A stretch of DNA of 64,000 nt from Neelides folsomi (Eukaryota > Arthropoda > Collembola > Neelipleona > Neelidae), in contig JAQGBZ010000038.1 in NCBI GenBank assembly GCA_034687125.1, forward strand, positions 124,001-188,000, given 5' to 3'. This document shows positions 27,901 through 42,900 of the stretch, one piece after another. The stretch's first letter is position 1, and every line of letters begins with the position of its first letter. The notes beneath the pieces were generated by a model. The model was not told the origin of the DNA and did no database searches. It saw only the letters and a program-made list of their open reading frames with translations. The position numbers and the translations under genes were made by a program.

Positions 27901-30900
27901 AGGAGGATTTTCTTTTAATGTTCCTTCGAATAAATATGTAAGTATTATACCTAGATATTACGTATCAGAGATAGAGATAACTTCCTATATCTACTCCTTT
28001 GGATAAAAAGGAGTTTTAGCTTAAGCTTGCTCCATGATAAACGCTTATTCTTTATTTATGCATAGAGTTGGAATGACCTTTGAAGAAGAATTCAAAAACG
28101 TATCTTGGAACATCATTGCATGCAGACCGGGCCCTCATTTCCCATGTTCTCCCCAAACCCTCATTGCTCCAAGACATAAAAATACACGACGAGAAAAACT
28201 GAAAACATTTCTGACTCCAGCCAATTAACGTCGTTGGGCCGATGTTGTGAATAAATTGTGAAAATTACAATTTTCCCTTCTTGTTTCCTCTCAGGAGAAC
28301 TCTGTCAGATTTATCCACCGTCGGAGCCCCATTGACGCGATACACCAAAAGACTCTTCTTCGTACTTTGCAAGTCTAATTTATAATTTAATTTCCGATTT
28401 GGAAGAAGACGAAGGTATGGGCCCTATCTATAACACTTAGCACAAAATGATAATTTAAATGGAAATCTAACTATTTAACTATTCTATGACACTTTGAATT
28501 TAATCCAAGGTGTGTCTCGATTGGAGTCATTTCAAAGATGGGTACTGCACTTGGTCTCTTCCTCATTTCATAATGCGCTTCTGTAACAGAACAAGTTGAA
28601 AAAACTTAAGGAAATATGTAGAGCACTGAGCGAGCCAAAGACCAGAAATGCTCCGAGGAGGCTCAAGTGATCAGAATCAAAAACAAGTTTAGGTCAATCT
28701 CATTGAAGGCATCGAGTGAATACGGTGCGGTTGGGATGGTGGGACTCAAATGGGCATTGCAGACACACTTTCCTACTTGGACTCATCACGTCCTTGCCCA
28801 TCCTTTTTTGTTCCTGTGTGACGCTTAAGCTCCTCTCTAATTCTCACTTGGTGAATAACTCTTGGACAATTCCTTCATATCATAACTCAAACTGTAACTT
28901 ATTCATCTCCATCCTACTGATGAGAATAATGAAGGCGGCTGAGAAAGCTGGGATTAAGTGAATGCAGATTTGCATCTCATTCTCAACTCCTTTACTCAAA
29001 TATTGATGGGCTGAGTCAGAAGTTTGTGCACATCGTCGACCTCAATTATTCTCCTCCACCATTTAATTCCGTTTACCATCCTCCTACATACGAGTAATTT
29101 TGTCGAGTACTCCTGCAGACCCACGTACATGAGCTCTTGTAATATTTATGAATGTGTAAAGAAACATTGGCCTTTACATTTAAACTAAATGCATTTTACG
29201 CATCGAATCACCTCTACTCCATTTTCAAATCAAATATTCAATAATCAATTGGAGAATAAACATCTTGAAACTATCTCGTTGATCATGAATTCGAGGGAAA
29301 TTTGATGAGAATGACGAATCGAGGCATATTATTAAAAACACTCCTTCCTCAATTTATGATTAGATCGCCCTTTATAAATTGGGAATTGCATGGGAAGTCA
29401 AACGATCGACTAAATTGACACAAGGAGATTGATTTGAGGCCAAAACGATCTCACGATGAGAAAGGTCGCTTCATTAATTGAGAATCAAATAGACGACGAC
29501 CCTGTGAACAGGTGAGTTCCATTGAGCAATCACAAAGTAACAATAACAAAAGAATAATAAAAATACATGCACTCATTTACTCATAATTATAATTATGTAT
29601 GTACGGATATATGGAATGACAAATGGGATGATTAGCTTTTTCTATCTGACATAATCAAAGACTCATTGGAAATAAAAGGTATGGAGATCCTGTTTAGATT
29701 GAATAATGGGATTGCGATGAATATTAAAATATGAAATATATTTATTTCATATTTTAACAAATGTATGGTTTTCGGCCAAAGCCCCCGACCTACTTTCTTT
29801 AATCATTTTTGGCTCTGGAACTTGGGGATGAATCCTCCAAAGCTACACGGATTCTCTCTTCCAGAATTCAAATTACTCCACTAATACGCTCATCCGCCTC
29901 GCCCTGCACTTCTCCCTTCCTTCTCCTACTCTGACCAAATATTCATTTCTGGGAAAGAAGGAAATATTCATATGCATATAATACATTGCACAAGGCAGAC
30001 CGAAAAACATTAAAAAGAAAATTCCGCCTAAATTATTCCCCCACAAAGGAGCGTAATTTCTAATTCGTCTTTCCTACATTTATTGTAAGATGTATGGTGA
30101 GATGGGGAGTCATAAAAATTTAATATTTCATTCTATCTGCAATGGCCCGAAAAGAAGAATTTCTGAATGAAATTTTAGAGAAGTGTGATAAAAAAATACG
30201 TCAAAATTATTCCTTGGTGTTAACCTCGTTAGCTCTATCACGTAAATCGTATAAGCCATTGTTCATAATTATATTCATGTGGCGATCCTTCTCTTAAAAG
30301 GAACTGAGAGTTTGAAAGAACTTTCTTCTTCATGGTTTGGGGAAGAATATTTGTTAGAATGGTAAACCATTGGAGCATCTTTAACTTCATTTAATATCAA
30401 CAGGTTTAAACTGAAGTTAAAGGCTTTCATGGACGTTTATTTCTCATAAATATTTGCAGATTAACAGTCAGTAAGAGCGTCAAATAATTTGAAGACTTCC
30501 TCCTTGAATGAGGAAATTATCTAGAAAGTCGGCATTCGACTTTTATCAAAGTGATGACCAGGATGATGAAAAATGTGAGATGATAACAGATAAGTATCTC
30601 CTATGAAAATCATAACTTTCGATTACATTCTATTAAAACATAACTGCAGATATGTTAAGATGAAAACATATTATTGAAGGATCCATTTTATTATTTTATT
30701 AAACAGCTTTGATGGGAAAGTGAGTGATGTTTTATAGAACGAACATGAGAATGTAATATGTGCTGAAAGCATATAACCATGAAATAATATTTAATTTACA
30801 AAATGATGTCACGCAATTGGCATTAACTATAATGTAAGTATATCTAATAATTTAATTAAAACGTTTATTCCTTAATAGAATAATGCCCAACTCAACAAAG

Positions 30901-33900
30901 ATAAATAATTAATTTAGCACTTATTTTAATGCCATTTAATATCGTTCCAATTCGTTGCATTTTAGCTTTTAGTATCTTTTCCTCGTAATGTCATTAACAA
31001 AATAAAACAATTCACTTTTGAATAAAACATTTATTTTAATATTTAAATTCATGAATAGTCAATTGATCTTTCAAGATATAATATCAATAAGCATAAAATT
31101 GGCATTTTAAAGTAAATGTATACAAACGTAATTGGCACGCGGTTTTAACCAGTTTTACTAAAATGCACAAACTTAAGAGACCCATTTCAAGAAAAGTTTC
31201 ATTATGCAATGAATACAATTCAACACAAGTGGCGTAGGTATTTGTTACAAGTTGATACCTATTTTACATTTGACATGAAATATTAAAATTCTGACGTGGG
31301 TTCAAATTGAATGCTGTCTTGAAGAAGGATCATGTCAATTTGAAGTTCTTATTTAAAAGGTCTAATCTTATTATTTATTATGCATGCTCTCGTATTTTTG
31401 ACGTTTTCCAAACAATTGATCCATTTTGAACAATAAAATAGTAAATCAAAGAAAGTTGACTCAAGTTGTGTAGTTATATTAAAAGTTGAATTCTTCAAAA
31501 ACTTATCCTTATCGATTTTTTGAAAACTTTTGTTAAATTAAGTTGAAGTAGGAATAAACTTTATAAGTATTCTTAGGCAAGAGGAATCCCATTGAATTGA
31601 TCAAACGATGGCGAAGTTTATATAAGAAACAAGGTGATATCCAAATTTTGATTAATCTCGCCGAAACCCACGAATTCCGTAGAAAAAACCCCATATCAAA
31701 TGCATTGTGAAAAATATGAATTTTCATCCTTATGCATAAAAATTTAAAATCGTGATTTTGGACCAACTATCTTTTACCTTTAGATTAAATTTATGCCTAA
31801 CTTGTAAAAATTTAAAATTGATGAATTCTGTACACAACTTCGCCTCGGCATTCTATTACCATTTTCATACTTTTACGCTGACGAATTTCACTCTCAAGTG
31901 ACCAAAGCAGCTCCTCCCGTTCTTTTGAATATAAATAAATTGAAGAAAGTTTTTGTAATTATATTCTATACAAATAAACATGCATGGCCCCTACCCTAAT
32001 ACATATCATAACTTCTAACTAACTTCTTGTCTCGTGTTCTCCATTCGCAATAGGAAAATCTTCAAACAGGCTTTGAAGAATATTTTAAGAGCCTCTCAAG
32101 AACAGAATATTTTATCGTTACTCGTTTATCCTCATACAGATATTTATTTTGGAAAAAAACGCAAAGAGATATTTATATTTACTTGCTTAAATATTATTTG
32201 AAATAATGAAAAGGGAGATAAAAAAATACAAGAATTTGAATAACCTTTCCAATTTCCCATCTCACCACACTGCGCACTTGACGAGACAAGAGATGAAGTT
32301 CAGTATTTCTAATGTATGCAATTACCGTTGTGGAATAACTTGTTTCCCATCTTCTTCAATTCACTTGGCTCAAAGAACTCGCAGGTATTTGACATATTAT
32401 TTTAAAAGTTTGAGCAGCCATTAAAATTTCATTTAAAGGATCTAAAACGAACTTTCCATCATCAAACCATTTTATTATGCTGTTTTTCTCTCACGCAGCG
32501 TGGCCAATAAAGTTAACGCAAACCCGTCAATTCACAGAATCTCATTCTTAGGAACCCAAGAACAATAAATGAAAATTCCTTCCCATTTCAAATACTTCAC
32601 TTGTCTTTTACTCATCTCATTGCCAATCAGCGGAAGGGGAACAGTGTTCAATTGCATTGATGACCATTAACATACGGGAACTCCCGTTGGTTCCTTCTGA
32701 TTGATTTCTGGAAGTCGCTTTTTGCCGTTTGGATTTGTGAGGTTAAATACATAGATAATTTATCGATGGGTCGAACGCCAATAAAAAAGGATGAATTCGC
32801 AATATGAGAAAATGCTACAGGTAATAGTTATGTGCAGAAGTCTTTTAGAAGTGGCATTCTGGACGAAAGAGTAAAAAATTGATTGCTTCGTCCTAAGGAC
32901 CGGTGGGTTGTTCTGGTTGAATTTGGCCAATAACAGTTTCGTCACGGGGTGCTTTCAGAACTCATCTTAAAAGTGACTGGAAACATTTTCCACGTTCGAA
33001 TACCCCGCTAAATACATTCTAGTAAAAACATTCTTCCCCTAAAGATCTTTCAGAGATACCTAAAGTTGTTAGCCAAAGACCTACAAATACATTTCACGAT
33101 ACATTTGGTATAGTGGAAGATGAATGATCTTTAAATCCAAGTATAGATCTATTTAAAGGTATGTTTTTACTATCCCCGCATGAACCACGAGACAAGGATA
33201 AAAAAGGCGAAAAAAATAATAATTCGAGACTCGCTTTGTAAACGTTGAATCGCAATATATCTATGGGTTAACCAGACGTGTCCAGACTCCAGAAAACCAT
33301 GGTTGAATAAAGTGAAGAAAAGTCACAGCCGATGAGTCTTTTGACGTCACATTAAGGTCTTTTCTTCTCCGTGAAATTTGAAGGTGCAATTTCTGCGAAG
33401 CTCCAAGAGTTCTTAATGGTTTTGGTTGGAGACGATGCGCCTCGACCAGTGGAGATGAAATTCCACTTGAGAGAGGCTGGAGAGAGAGAGATGTGAATGT
33501 GATTGCAATTTTAAAAGGCATATGATGATGCCCTGTTCATTCTTCTCCACTTGGATATCAGGTCGTCGAACTTCATTTCATTCAACCATGTACAATAAGC
33601 CATAAAAGCAATGGCTTCTCCCTTCAAACTATTTTTCTCATGTGTGTGTATGTGTCGGTCGGGTAAAATCAGATTTTCTTCTTCATCCTCTTCTTATTAT
33701 CTCAGTCTCTTCTTTTCTCTCTGCATTCACAAGACCAATGTTTTGACTTTTGATGAGCACTTTGATCAAGACGACAAAGATGCTTTCTGTTGCTCCGAAT
33801 CTCTTTTCAAAAACTTTGCTTCATGCTTACAGTTCCAAAGTTACTAACATGCTTACGTATTTTATTAGTTACTGGTAGTTCTTATATGCATCATTCCTTT

Positions 33901-36900
33901 GCCCTTATCTCAAGTTATGAAAATGACAATTACACTCAAAATCCTTTCAAGATATTTCGCAATTTTGAATCCAAATCTTATCTTAATTGTTCATAATTGA
34001 GCCCTTTTTACTTTAAAATCCCATTTCAATGACAGATTTTTTTCAAGATTGGAATTTCTTTCGAAAAAAGCTTAAGGAATTAACTTAACCTCATAAATTA
34101 CATTATTTGAGAAATTCACTTGCCATTGCAAGATTACTCTAATTGTAAGATAAGATATGAAGATTTCTTTCTTTTAAAATACATAGTATTACATACCAAC
34201 TTTTTATCTGACCATAACCCAAAGAGGATGATGAGTTTAAGGAAAAGTTAAAGAAATTGGGATTCATACATACCATATGATAAGCGGATAAGGAGATGGG
34301 CATTAAATAATTGCTTCATATGATGCATGATCCGCTGTGGATTATGGTGTTTGATTCATACGCTTAAAGGAAGATGTTCAACCAAGGATTGTATTAAAGC
34401 TTTTTAAGTTATGTACGTGCATCTTTCATTACACATTTATCCACTAATGTCCGTGTAATGATGAGGTCTTGAGCAACAGAAATTATATTGTTTCTCATAG
34501 AAAATCCTCGAGTTTTTTGTGGAATCCCAGACTTAAACAAAGTTGAAACATATCAACATATGTATTTGAATGCTTGAGAACAAATGCCCTTGACATTTGT
34601 GAAGGAAAAAGAAGTGTTTAACGAAACTGCGCTACGTGCCTGGGTTTTGACGTAATTATATTTTATGGCCATCCACGATCAAATTATGTGTAATGAGATG
34701 AGCCTACCTGGGAATCACAAGGAAGGAGTAATGAGGAATCTCCCATTAGTCCATTCAAATAAACTTCATTTCCCTATCCTCGCTCGTGATAAAGAAATAT
34801 GATAAAGACCTTAATGACTCTTTTAAATGCCTTATTCTTAACTTTCCATTTATAAACTTCGTATTTCAATTTACACCCCATATAATAAAATTATGTAAAT
34901 GGATTAACCTTGAGTTTATTGAAAATATTTTTCATATCCTCATGTTGATATTAGGGTAGCTTAAAATATTTCCAGACACTTTTAGATAAATATACAAATC
35001 TACATTCACATGTTCATTTGCATGGAGGTGAAGCCACCATTGGTGAGTTGACGACACAAGATAAAAAAGAAACTATTTTACAAAACTAGTAGACATTTTG
35101 AAAACTCAACAAACCACATAGGTATACATTTCTTGGTTAATATGGTTATATCAATAAGTAAGTACATAGTACATACCTACGTATGTATTATTGTACATAT
35201 ACATAATATATTGTATCTGTCAAATATTCTATATACATAGGATAGTTTACATTCATAAACTACCTAAATAATAAATAGGTCTACATACCTGAGTATTTAA
35301 TATAATAATATCCTACTGTGTATGAATACTGGTAAACGTAACGTATTGTAAACGTAAACTCAGTGATATTATTCATATGATAGGATGAGACACAGAGAAA
35401 ATAAATCAATTCTTACATGTCAAAGATCCAAGAATGTTTTGATTTGGTCGTTGGGAATGATTTGAATTAGATCACAGTAATTCCATGTGTCTCCCTTCCA
35501 CTCAAAAAACATGAATTAGAAGATTCGAATGGCCGAGTCACATGAACCAGAAGGCTTCTTTTCACACCACCACAAAGTGTGGGAATTATTTAATTTATAT
35601 GTAAATACATCTATCGATGAAATTAAACAGTCGGACTTGAACTGGCTGGTCTGTTGATAATACACAGGGACAATCCAGCAGATATGTATTTCAATATGAA
35701 ACTTTGAAATGGAACTTTTGTAGTTCACTCGTGTTGGTTCCAAATGGTCGTCACAAATCGATAGAATCAAATTCACGAAATCCAGATTACATTTTCTCCA
35801 ATCTCGGAGTCTATAATACACTCTATAGGAGGAGGCTTAGATATACCGATTGGTATATCGGAGAAGGAGGCTGGAAGAAATTCACTTTCGCCGTTCCTAA
35901 TTTGGGATTGAACGGATCCAAAATTCCAACTGGGCTAATACGCTCTGTATTGTGCGAGTGAGGAAAAGGGTGAAATTGGTCCGTGAGAAGAGACTCGACT
36001 TTACCGACTGCTTTACTTAGCAAATAACAGTTGAGATTCGTTAGTGAGTCAGAGATGGGAAGGAATGGAAAGCAGGTGGACGAGTTGTATGTTCAACTCC
36101 TCAATGCTCCTTTACTCCAATCAAGTGGGGACTCTATCGAGATACAATAGCAGTCCTTACCTGACTCTCAACTCATACAGGTTTCTACTGGTTGTGTTCT
36201 TCCAACGCTCCATCACTCGATCGGATGCACGGGGGATCTCAACAGATGAGTCGAATCCATTTGGTACAACGAGGGTGGAAAAGAGGAGCGTTTTCAACCT
36301 CTGGCTCAACTTCCTCACATTTGAATTTAAATGAGCGTATGACGGAGAGGCTCCTTTTTATTATCAATTAACTTAATTACCTTCCTCATTTTTAATTGCT
36401 TATTTTCTCTCGGTCCTCCTCCCTAATTTCAACCTAATCTCTCAGCATGAATATCAATTTTGCAACACATTTGGCAATGGGAAAATATAATAAAAATCCA
36501 TCACAGGAACAAGAGTGCAGTGAAGAAAAAGAGCTGAGCGGAAGTGTATGAATATAAAAGAGAAACTTTAAAGCTAACACTTTAATCTCCCCTTATTACT
36601 AAATACCATCTTATTACATGATATCATCATGTTTTGAAAAATATTTACAAGACAAAATGACATCTTGCACAAGATGGGTTCTTTCTTTTGTGGAGGTTTT
36701 CATTGATTTTGAAATGAATGTAAAAAGACTAACCGCATTTTACCATTCGCTTATGCATAAATGGATGTTTAGAAATATGAATTCATGAGATTCAGCTCGA
36801 ATGATGAGAGGATATTTATTTTATTAACGATAAGACTTATTATTTATGCTATACTATAGAATACTTACTATAATGTACCTACTATCTGTACTTTGTTAAA

Positions 36901-39900
36901 CTGGCAATGAAATCCTTAACAATTTACTAGCCAAAATGATCGTGCGTATGTTTCAGACAATACCTTAATATTTAATTAATCATTTCAAAGGATAATATTG
37001 AGTTCAAATGAAAATTCTTAATAGGATTGGCTTTATTATTGCTTTAATAATTAAATCCATATCCTTTCCTTCATGACTCAAAATGTACAAACACAACAAA
37101 GCTGTAATGATTGATATCGATGTAGAGGCGGAGAGGTGTACACAAAACCATTAATAATAAACGCCAGATACAAAAATTTGAATAACTTCCATACTGTAGT
37201 TATACTACCTGTAGGTATACCTACATTTTATAAGTATGGTACATACATGTATAGTAGTACTATTTTTATTATTGCCTCTTTGTAATGTAATGTAAGAATA
37301 TACAGACACCTTACATTACAAATAGATACTTTTCCCCTAAATTCAATATGAAATTCAATTTATTTTTGTAAATTTAATATTGAATTCAATCTATTTCAAC
37401 AACAAATACTCCTCTACAATGAGGTAGTGAATGATATAAATTTTACCTAGGTATACATAAAAATATTTTTATGTTTTCAGCCCAATAGTTAAATAACTTG
37501 CTTACTATAAATATTGTATAAATTATATTTATATTTTATATAAGTATTGGTATTAGGACTAACAACTACCAACATGCAGGTAGAGAGTCATCATTTTATT
37601 TATTGATATCATTAGCAAAATTTATCTTCTCAAAATAGAATACAAGCAAACAAAAGAAGGTCTGTCAAAAGTGTTGTAAAAAAGATGCAAAATAGAAATG
37701 ACTGCGTAATTTGATTTCAATGCATATGTGAATTTGAAAGATGAGAAAAACCTTAAGGGTGATAAATAAATTAAAATAATTACGCATCGTTGGTAAATTT
37801 CCATCCTCAAATGATTTATCAATAATACCCTCCAAAATGATAATAATGAGAAAAATTGAAAAGATTTCAACTTGATTCAAATATCAAATAATTTCAATTA
37901 GTTCAAATCCAAATAATGCCATTTTCCCTCATGACATTGAACGATATTTGGGTTAGTAAGGAAGTACACACTTCCCAACGCCACTTTTATATCAATGAAG
38001 CCCTTCAAAGCTAAACATTATCATTTGTAACAATCTTTCCGCTTCAATGTCCACAAGCAGCAGCAGGAGAGTAGTTTGAGTATTAGAGGATATTTACCTA
38101 ATGTATTAAAGAGGCCTGTTGTCTATCTTGACCTGATATCAGCTCATCATTTGGAAAGCCGTGGAAGATGAATAGGACTTTAACCACACGTAAGGGCCAG
38201 ATGCCGTTGACAAATTCCGAAGAGCCTCCTTCTGTCAATTCCGACGAAGGAGGGGGGCGAAAGAAAAGAGCTCTAAAAAGCGTAAGTTCTTTTCATATTC
38301 AGGACATGACGTATGAAGGTGTGCTCACATTAGGATCGACAATGCCAAGTGCCACAGGAGTTCGGATCCAGAGCTTCCTTGGTGGCTCTAATAATACTAT
38401 TCACATTTTCCAACTCAATTCGCACGGACTCTGTGAAAGTCGTGTAAAATTTTACGCTCTGGAAAGTCCCTTTGTCAAACCTCTTTTATTCATAAGACAA
38501 GATGAGAATAAGTAGGCAGACGAGGAAGGGATTTTATGTAAAATTGAAATTATAGAAGCTTTTCAAACCACATGAAGCCTAATATTATTATTTGACGAAG
38601 CGATTTTAATGGAAGATCAACGATTTAAATGGAGTAAATAAGTAGAGGAAACAAAAAAGAAGAGATGTAAAGTAGCGTGAGTTCCATCATTACCCTCGTT
38701 AGTGAAATTCCTAATTCGTAATCCAATCTATTATAAAAAGGGTAGCAATAGTTTATTTGTACCCACAATATTGATCCTTCCTACATTGGCTACTTTACAT
38801 TAAAAATAACATTAAATTCCTCACTGAATTGGTGAGGTGCCTTTTCACATAACAATCAGAGAGACTCTAACCATTCTACGCTTCTTCAGGGACTTTTACT
38901 GGGAAAATGACCCTGAGGATTCAAAAATTTTTTCTCATTTTGAGAAAATTATTTAAATATTGATCAACTTTATTTATTTTTTTTAAATCTCCAATAGCAT
39001 TTTTATTCATTTCACTGAATATTTTCAGTAAAAATTAATAAAATGAATGGATTCCACTTGGTGATTTACAAAATCAATAAAGTCGTTCAATTTGTTTATT
39101 TTTATAAAATATTTTTTTTAAAAGTGTAAAATATAATTGAATCTTCAGTGTGTGTGGAACGGAGGGCAGAAATGGAATAGAGGATGGATTAGAAAGGGAT
39201 AATAGTGGAACGGAGGGTGGATTAGAGGATGACAGAAGCAGAAAGGAGGGTGGTTTCGAGGAAGGCAGAAGTGGAACGGAGGGTGGATTTGAGGAAAACA
39301 AGTGGAACGAAGGGGGACTGAGGGGCAGTTGCGGAGGACTTAATCGGACCAATGCTGACTAATCGTGCAGTCAATGCGATTTTTTTACACCAACGGTTTT
39401 TATGGATACCACAGTTTAGTATGATACCGTTCCTTGATGGGATACCGGCGATCGATTGACCCGTCGGGACGACGAATCGGCTAGTCCTATATATATAATA
39501 TGTGACTAATTAAACGTAGTCAAGCAAATCACCATGTAGGATGATCCTATCGGAACGGGCTTTGCACTAAACGATTCCCAGATATCCAACAGAGTGCCCT
39601 CGAAATAAGCACCAAATCTCTAACCCTCACGGTTGTCGAGTTATTAGCCGACAAAGTCGAAATTTCGGTTCTTCAAGGGGAGAAGTTTTGACGTTTTTTT
39701 TGAAATAATTTGAAAAAGTTGACAAGTTGATTATTTTAATTTACTCATGTGGTTACTCGAGAGCATTTGGAGGGTCAAATGTAGTGTAAATGAAAATATT
39801 TTAAAAATTCGACGTTTATTTATTAAATTTCAACATGTAACTATTGAATTTATTAAAATCAATCAAAAGATGGGGGAATTGAAATTTAATTGGAAAATTG

Positions 39901-42900
39901 ATGAAGCTGTTTATTAAATTGATCTATGTAGCCAATGAGTTTATTTAAACTCGATACTATTTAAAGTTTCGAATATGGCTCGCGATTTGGTTAGTCGAAT
40001 TAGAATAATTTTTTTACTCATTGTCAGTAAGTGATCAATATGTGACGGGTGACGTGATTTGGGTAATTGCGATACCATTACAAGATGAGTTATCGATAGC
40101 GGATTTAAGGTCATTTATGGGATACCGATATAAAAGCAGCATTGATAGACATTGATGGGAAAGTCCTACCGCGTTATTAGGAGATATAATGAATATTATT
40201 ACTGATCGGCGTGATCGAATATGGATTACATATTTTATTTCCGAACCAAAGGTAATAGAATACTCACCAGTGACGGGTGAACTGACTGAATAAGAACGAT
40301 TAATGCGAATAAAACTCGACAACAATGAGGTTTAGAACATAAATAAACAATATGTTAAAAACGGCAATTGGGTATCGTTTAGTGCAACTCCAATTCGATA
40401 TTTAGACGTATATTCCAATTATTCAGTAACCTGTGTCGGATAAACGGGTTACCGGTATTGGAATAACCGCGATTACGGGTTACTCAAGGAAATCCTAATA
40501 TCCACCCATTGAGTGACCCGTAGATTACGGGTGACCGGCTCGTTTAAACAAAAAAATTGAAAAATTAAATTATTCATAGTATAGTATTTGCAATTCTAAA
40601 ACCAATTTAAAATGTCAAATCTATGTTTAAAAATAATTCTTATTCTTTCTTTTTTACAAATTAATGCGAAGATTAAATTATATTCAAAGAATTTTCAAAA
40701 TAACTGGTATTTATGGATGTAAGAAAAGAGCATCTAATATAATGTAAGTATTATATTGGTATTTACTTGTACCAAAATATTCCATCTCCCAAATAAAGTA
40801 CAATTCTGTTCATCATTGAATTACATCAGAAATTTCTTCTCAGTGATTCACGGAACTTTTTACAAAAGCCTAATTGGATTCATTTTTCCCGTACAATGAG
40901 GATCTATATGATCTCTGTATGCTCACTACCATCATTAACGTATCTCCCTCCTATTCAATGTCAGACTCATCCTGCTTTTTCCTTGCTGTGACTCCGTTAT
41001 TCACTTTGTCAGATTTCCTTTTAATATCCTCCTAGCCTAACGTTGGATCTCGTCTGGAAGAAATTTTCATCACCTGAGTCAAAACAAATTCCCGCATCTC
41101 AAATTACTCTTGTAGTTAATTTTATACTTATTTATTTATGGCAACCTTCTATTCAAAACCTTGATATGACTCGGCATCATTCTCAAATTGATGTACAATT
41201 CATGTACTGAATCAACCACTGACTTTTAATAAATTTCCCACATGCAAATTATATCCATCATAAATGTCGATGCAGTAATTGTGCACTAATTAAATAAATA
41301 GAACACGCATGTTCACAACTCATTAAATAAAACAATAAAATGGTAAAGTTATTTAAGCTAAGGACGCTATTTATTTAAAATTGTTTTTTATTAAACAGGT
41401 AACAGGTGAAGGATCAATTGATTGAAATATAATTGAAATAAATATCATTGCACAACCCAGTGCCAGTAGTATGCTTTTAAATCACGTTAATCAAAAATCA
41501 ATGAAAAGAAATATCTAATACTAATCCTGTTGCATATTAAGTCTTTTAAGGCGAAAGTAATAATTGGCAAGTGGACTGAAAGGCGTCGAACGGTCAACGA
41601 CTGACTTTCAAGTGAGAAGTGCGCGGAATATGTATTAGTTTAATCATGAGATTCGAAATTAATAGACACGAAGGATTTATGTTCCTTTTCATTGTGAGCA
41701 CTCGTTTCACAGCTTAGGTAAGTACGCGAATGCACCGAGTGATTAATATAACAGAGTATCTTACAACTAACGTTACGCAATTACGATGACATGAATTATG
41801 ATTTGTCGCTTGAGATCTGAAACGGAGGTAAAAAGAAAGGAAATGCGAACCTCCGCAAAAGTAATGATGAAAATGGGGAAAAATGAATGGTTGGATCTCT
41901 GTATAGTTAAGACCAGAGCAACGGGGGAAATGAAAAGTGTGTAATCTGTTAGCGTAAAATAAAAATGGTTCTCCTATTAAATGTGATGGGAATATGGGAG
42001 TTATGAGTCGAGTTGTAAGGATATGTTGAGTGTGAGTTAGCATGCAATTTGTTGCAGTGTAAAAGTAAAAAGTAATGTTACGATTCCCTTACGGGCACCT
42101 AGGAAAAAGATGAACACGAATTTTCATTGCTTCGTTGCTTCACTTCCCTCTCCTTTGCGAATCTTTCCTTGTCACAATGGCCAGTATCACATGTTTCCCT
42201 CAATCCTCTATTATATGTAACATACGATCCATCCTCGTATAACTATGAATGAACACACATTTAAAAAATCCTTTGATGGAGAGAAACCGTAAGTTGGGCA
42301 TGTTGAGTTGATAAGATTCATTCTACTTGTAAAATCAACAAGTTCCTTTGAGGATCAAGAAGGAAATCAAGAAGTCGAATCATCCTTCTTCCTCACAACT
42401 TCATGATCCTCCTAACTTACAAAACATCCCGTGGGAAAAAATACAAGATGAGTTCAAAGACCCATATGCGAGTTATTTTGATAGTTGATATGATTTATAT
42501 CTTTCTTATTATTCCAATAGTAGATCAGAAGTTTTCTTGGTACATATTTCAAAATGAATTTACAATATTTAAATCATGATTTATTACATTGCCCAATTAG
42601 GTATTCATCTGTATTATTAAATCCTATTAGCCTTGAAATCTTATTCATTTTCATTAGCTATAATTTTATGTATACTTTAGATAATTTACTACACACTTAT
42701 TCTTATATGTATTTTATATGAAACCAGTTTTCATTAAAATCTATTTCTGTGAGTAAATGTATGGGGTTGTATATAAAATTTTATAGATTAAATATAGACA
42801 GTCATTTGAGGTGTATTGAGGCCTGCATTATTAGCACTTGTGTCAAGCCCAACCCTCTATATTATAATGGGATTTCCTTAAAGTGCAAGTGGGAAGGAAG

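Noticed and set aside
35704-36334. Cluster of overlapping frames of moderate GC in the large cobl intron
   Set aside because: Frames overlap on both strands and none has family motifs or a convincing exon structure.
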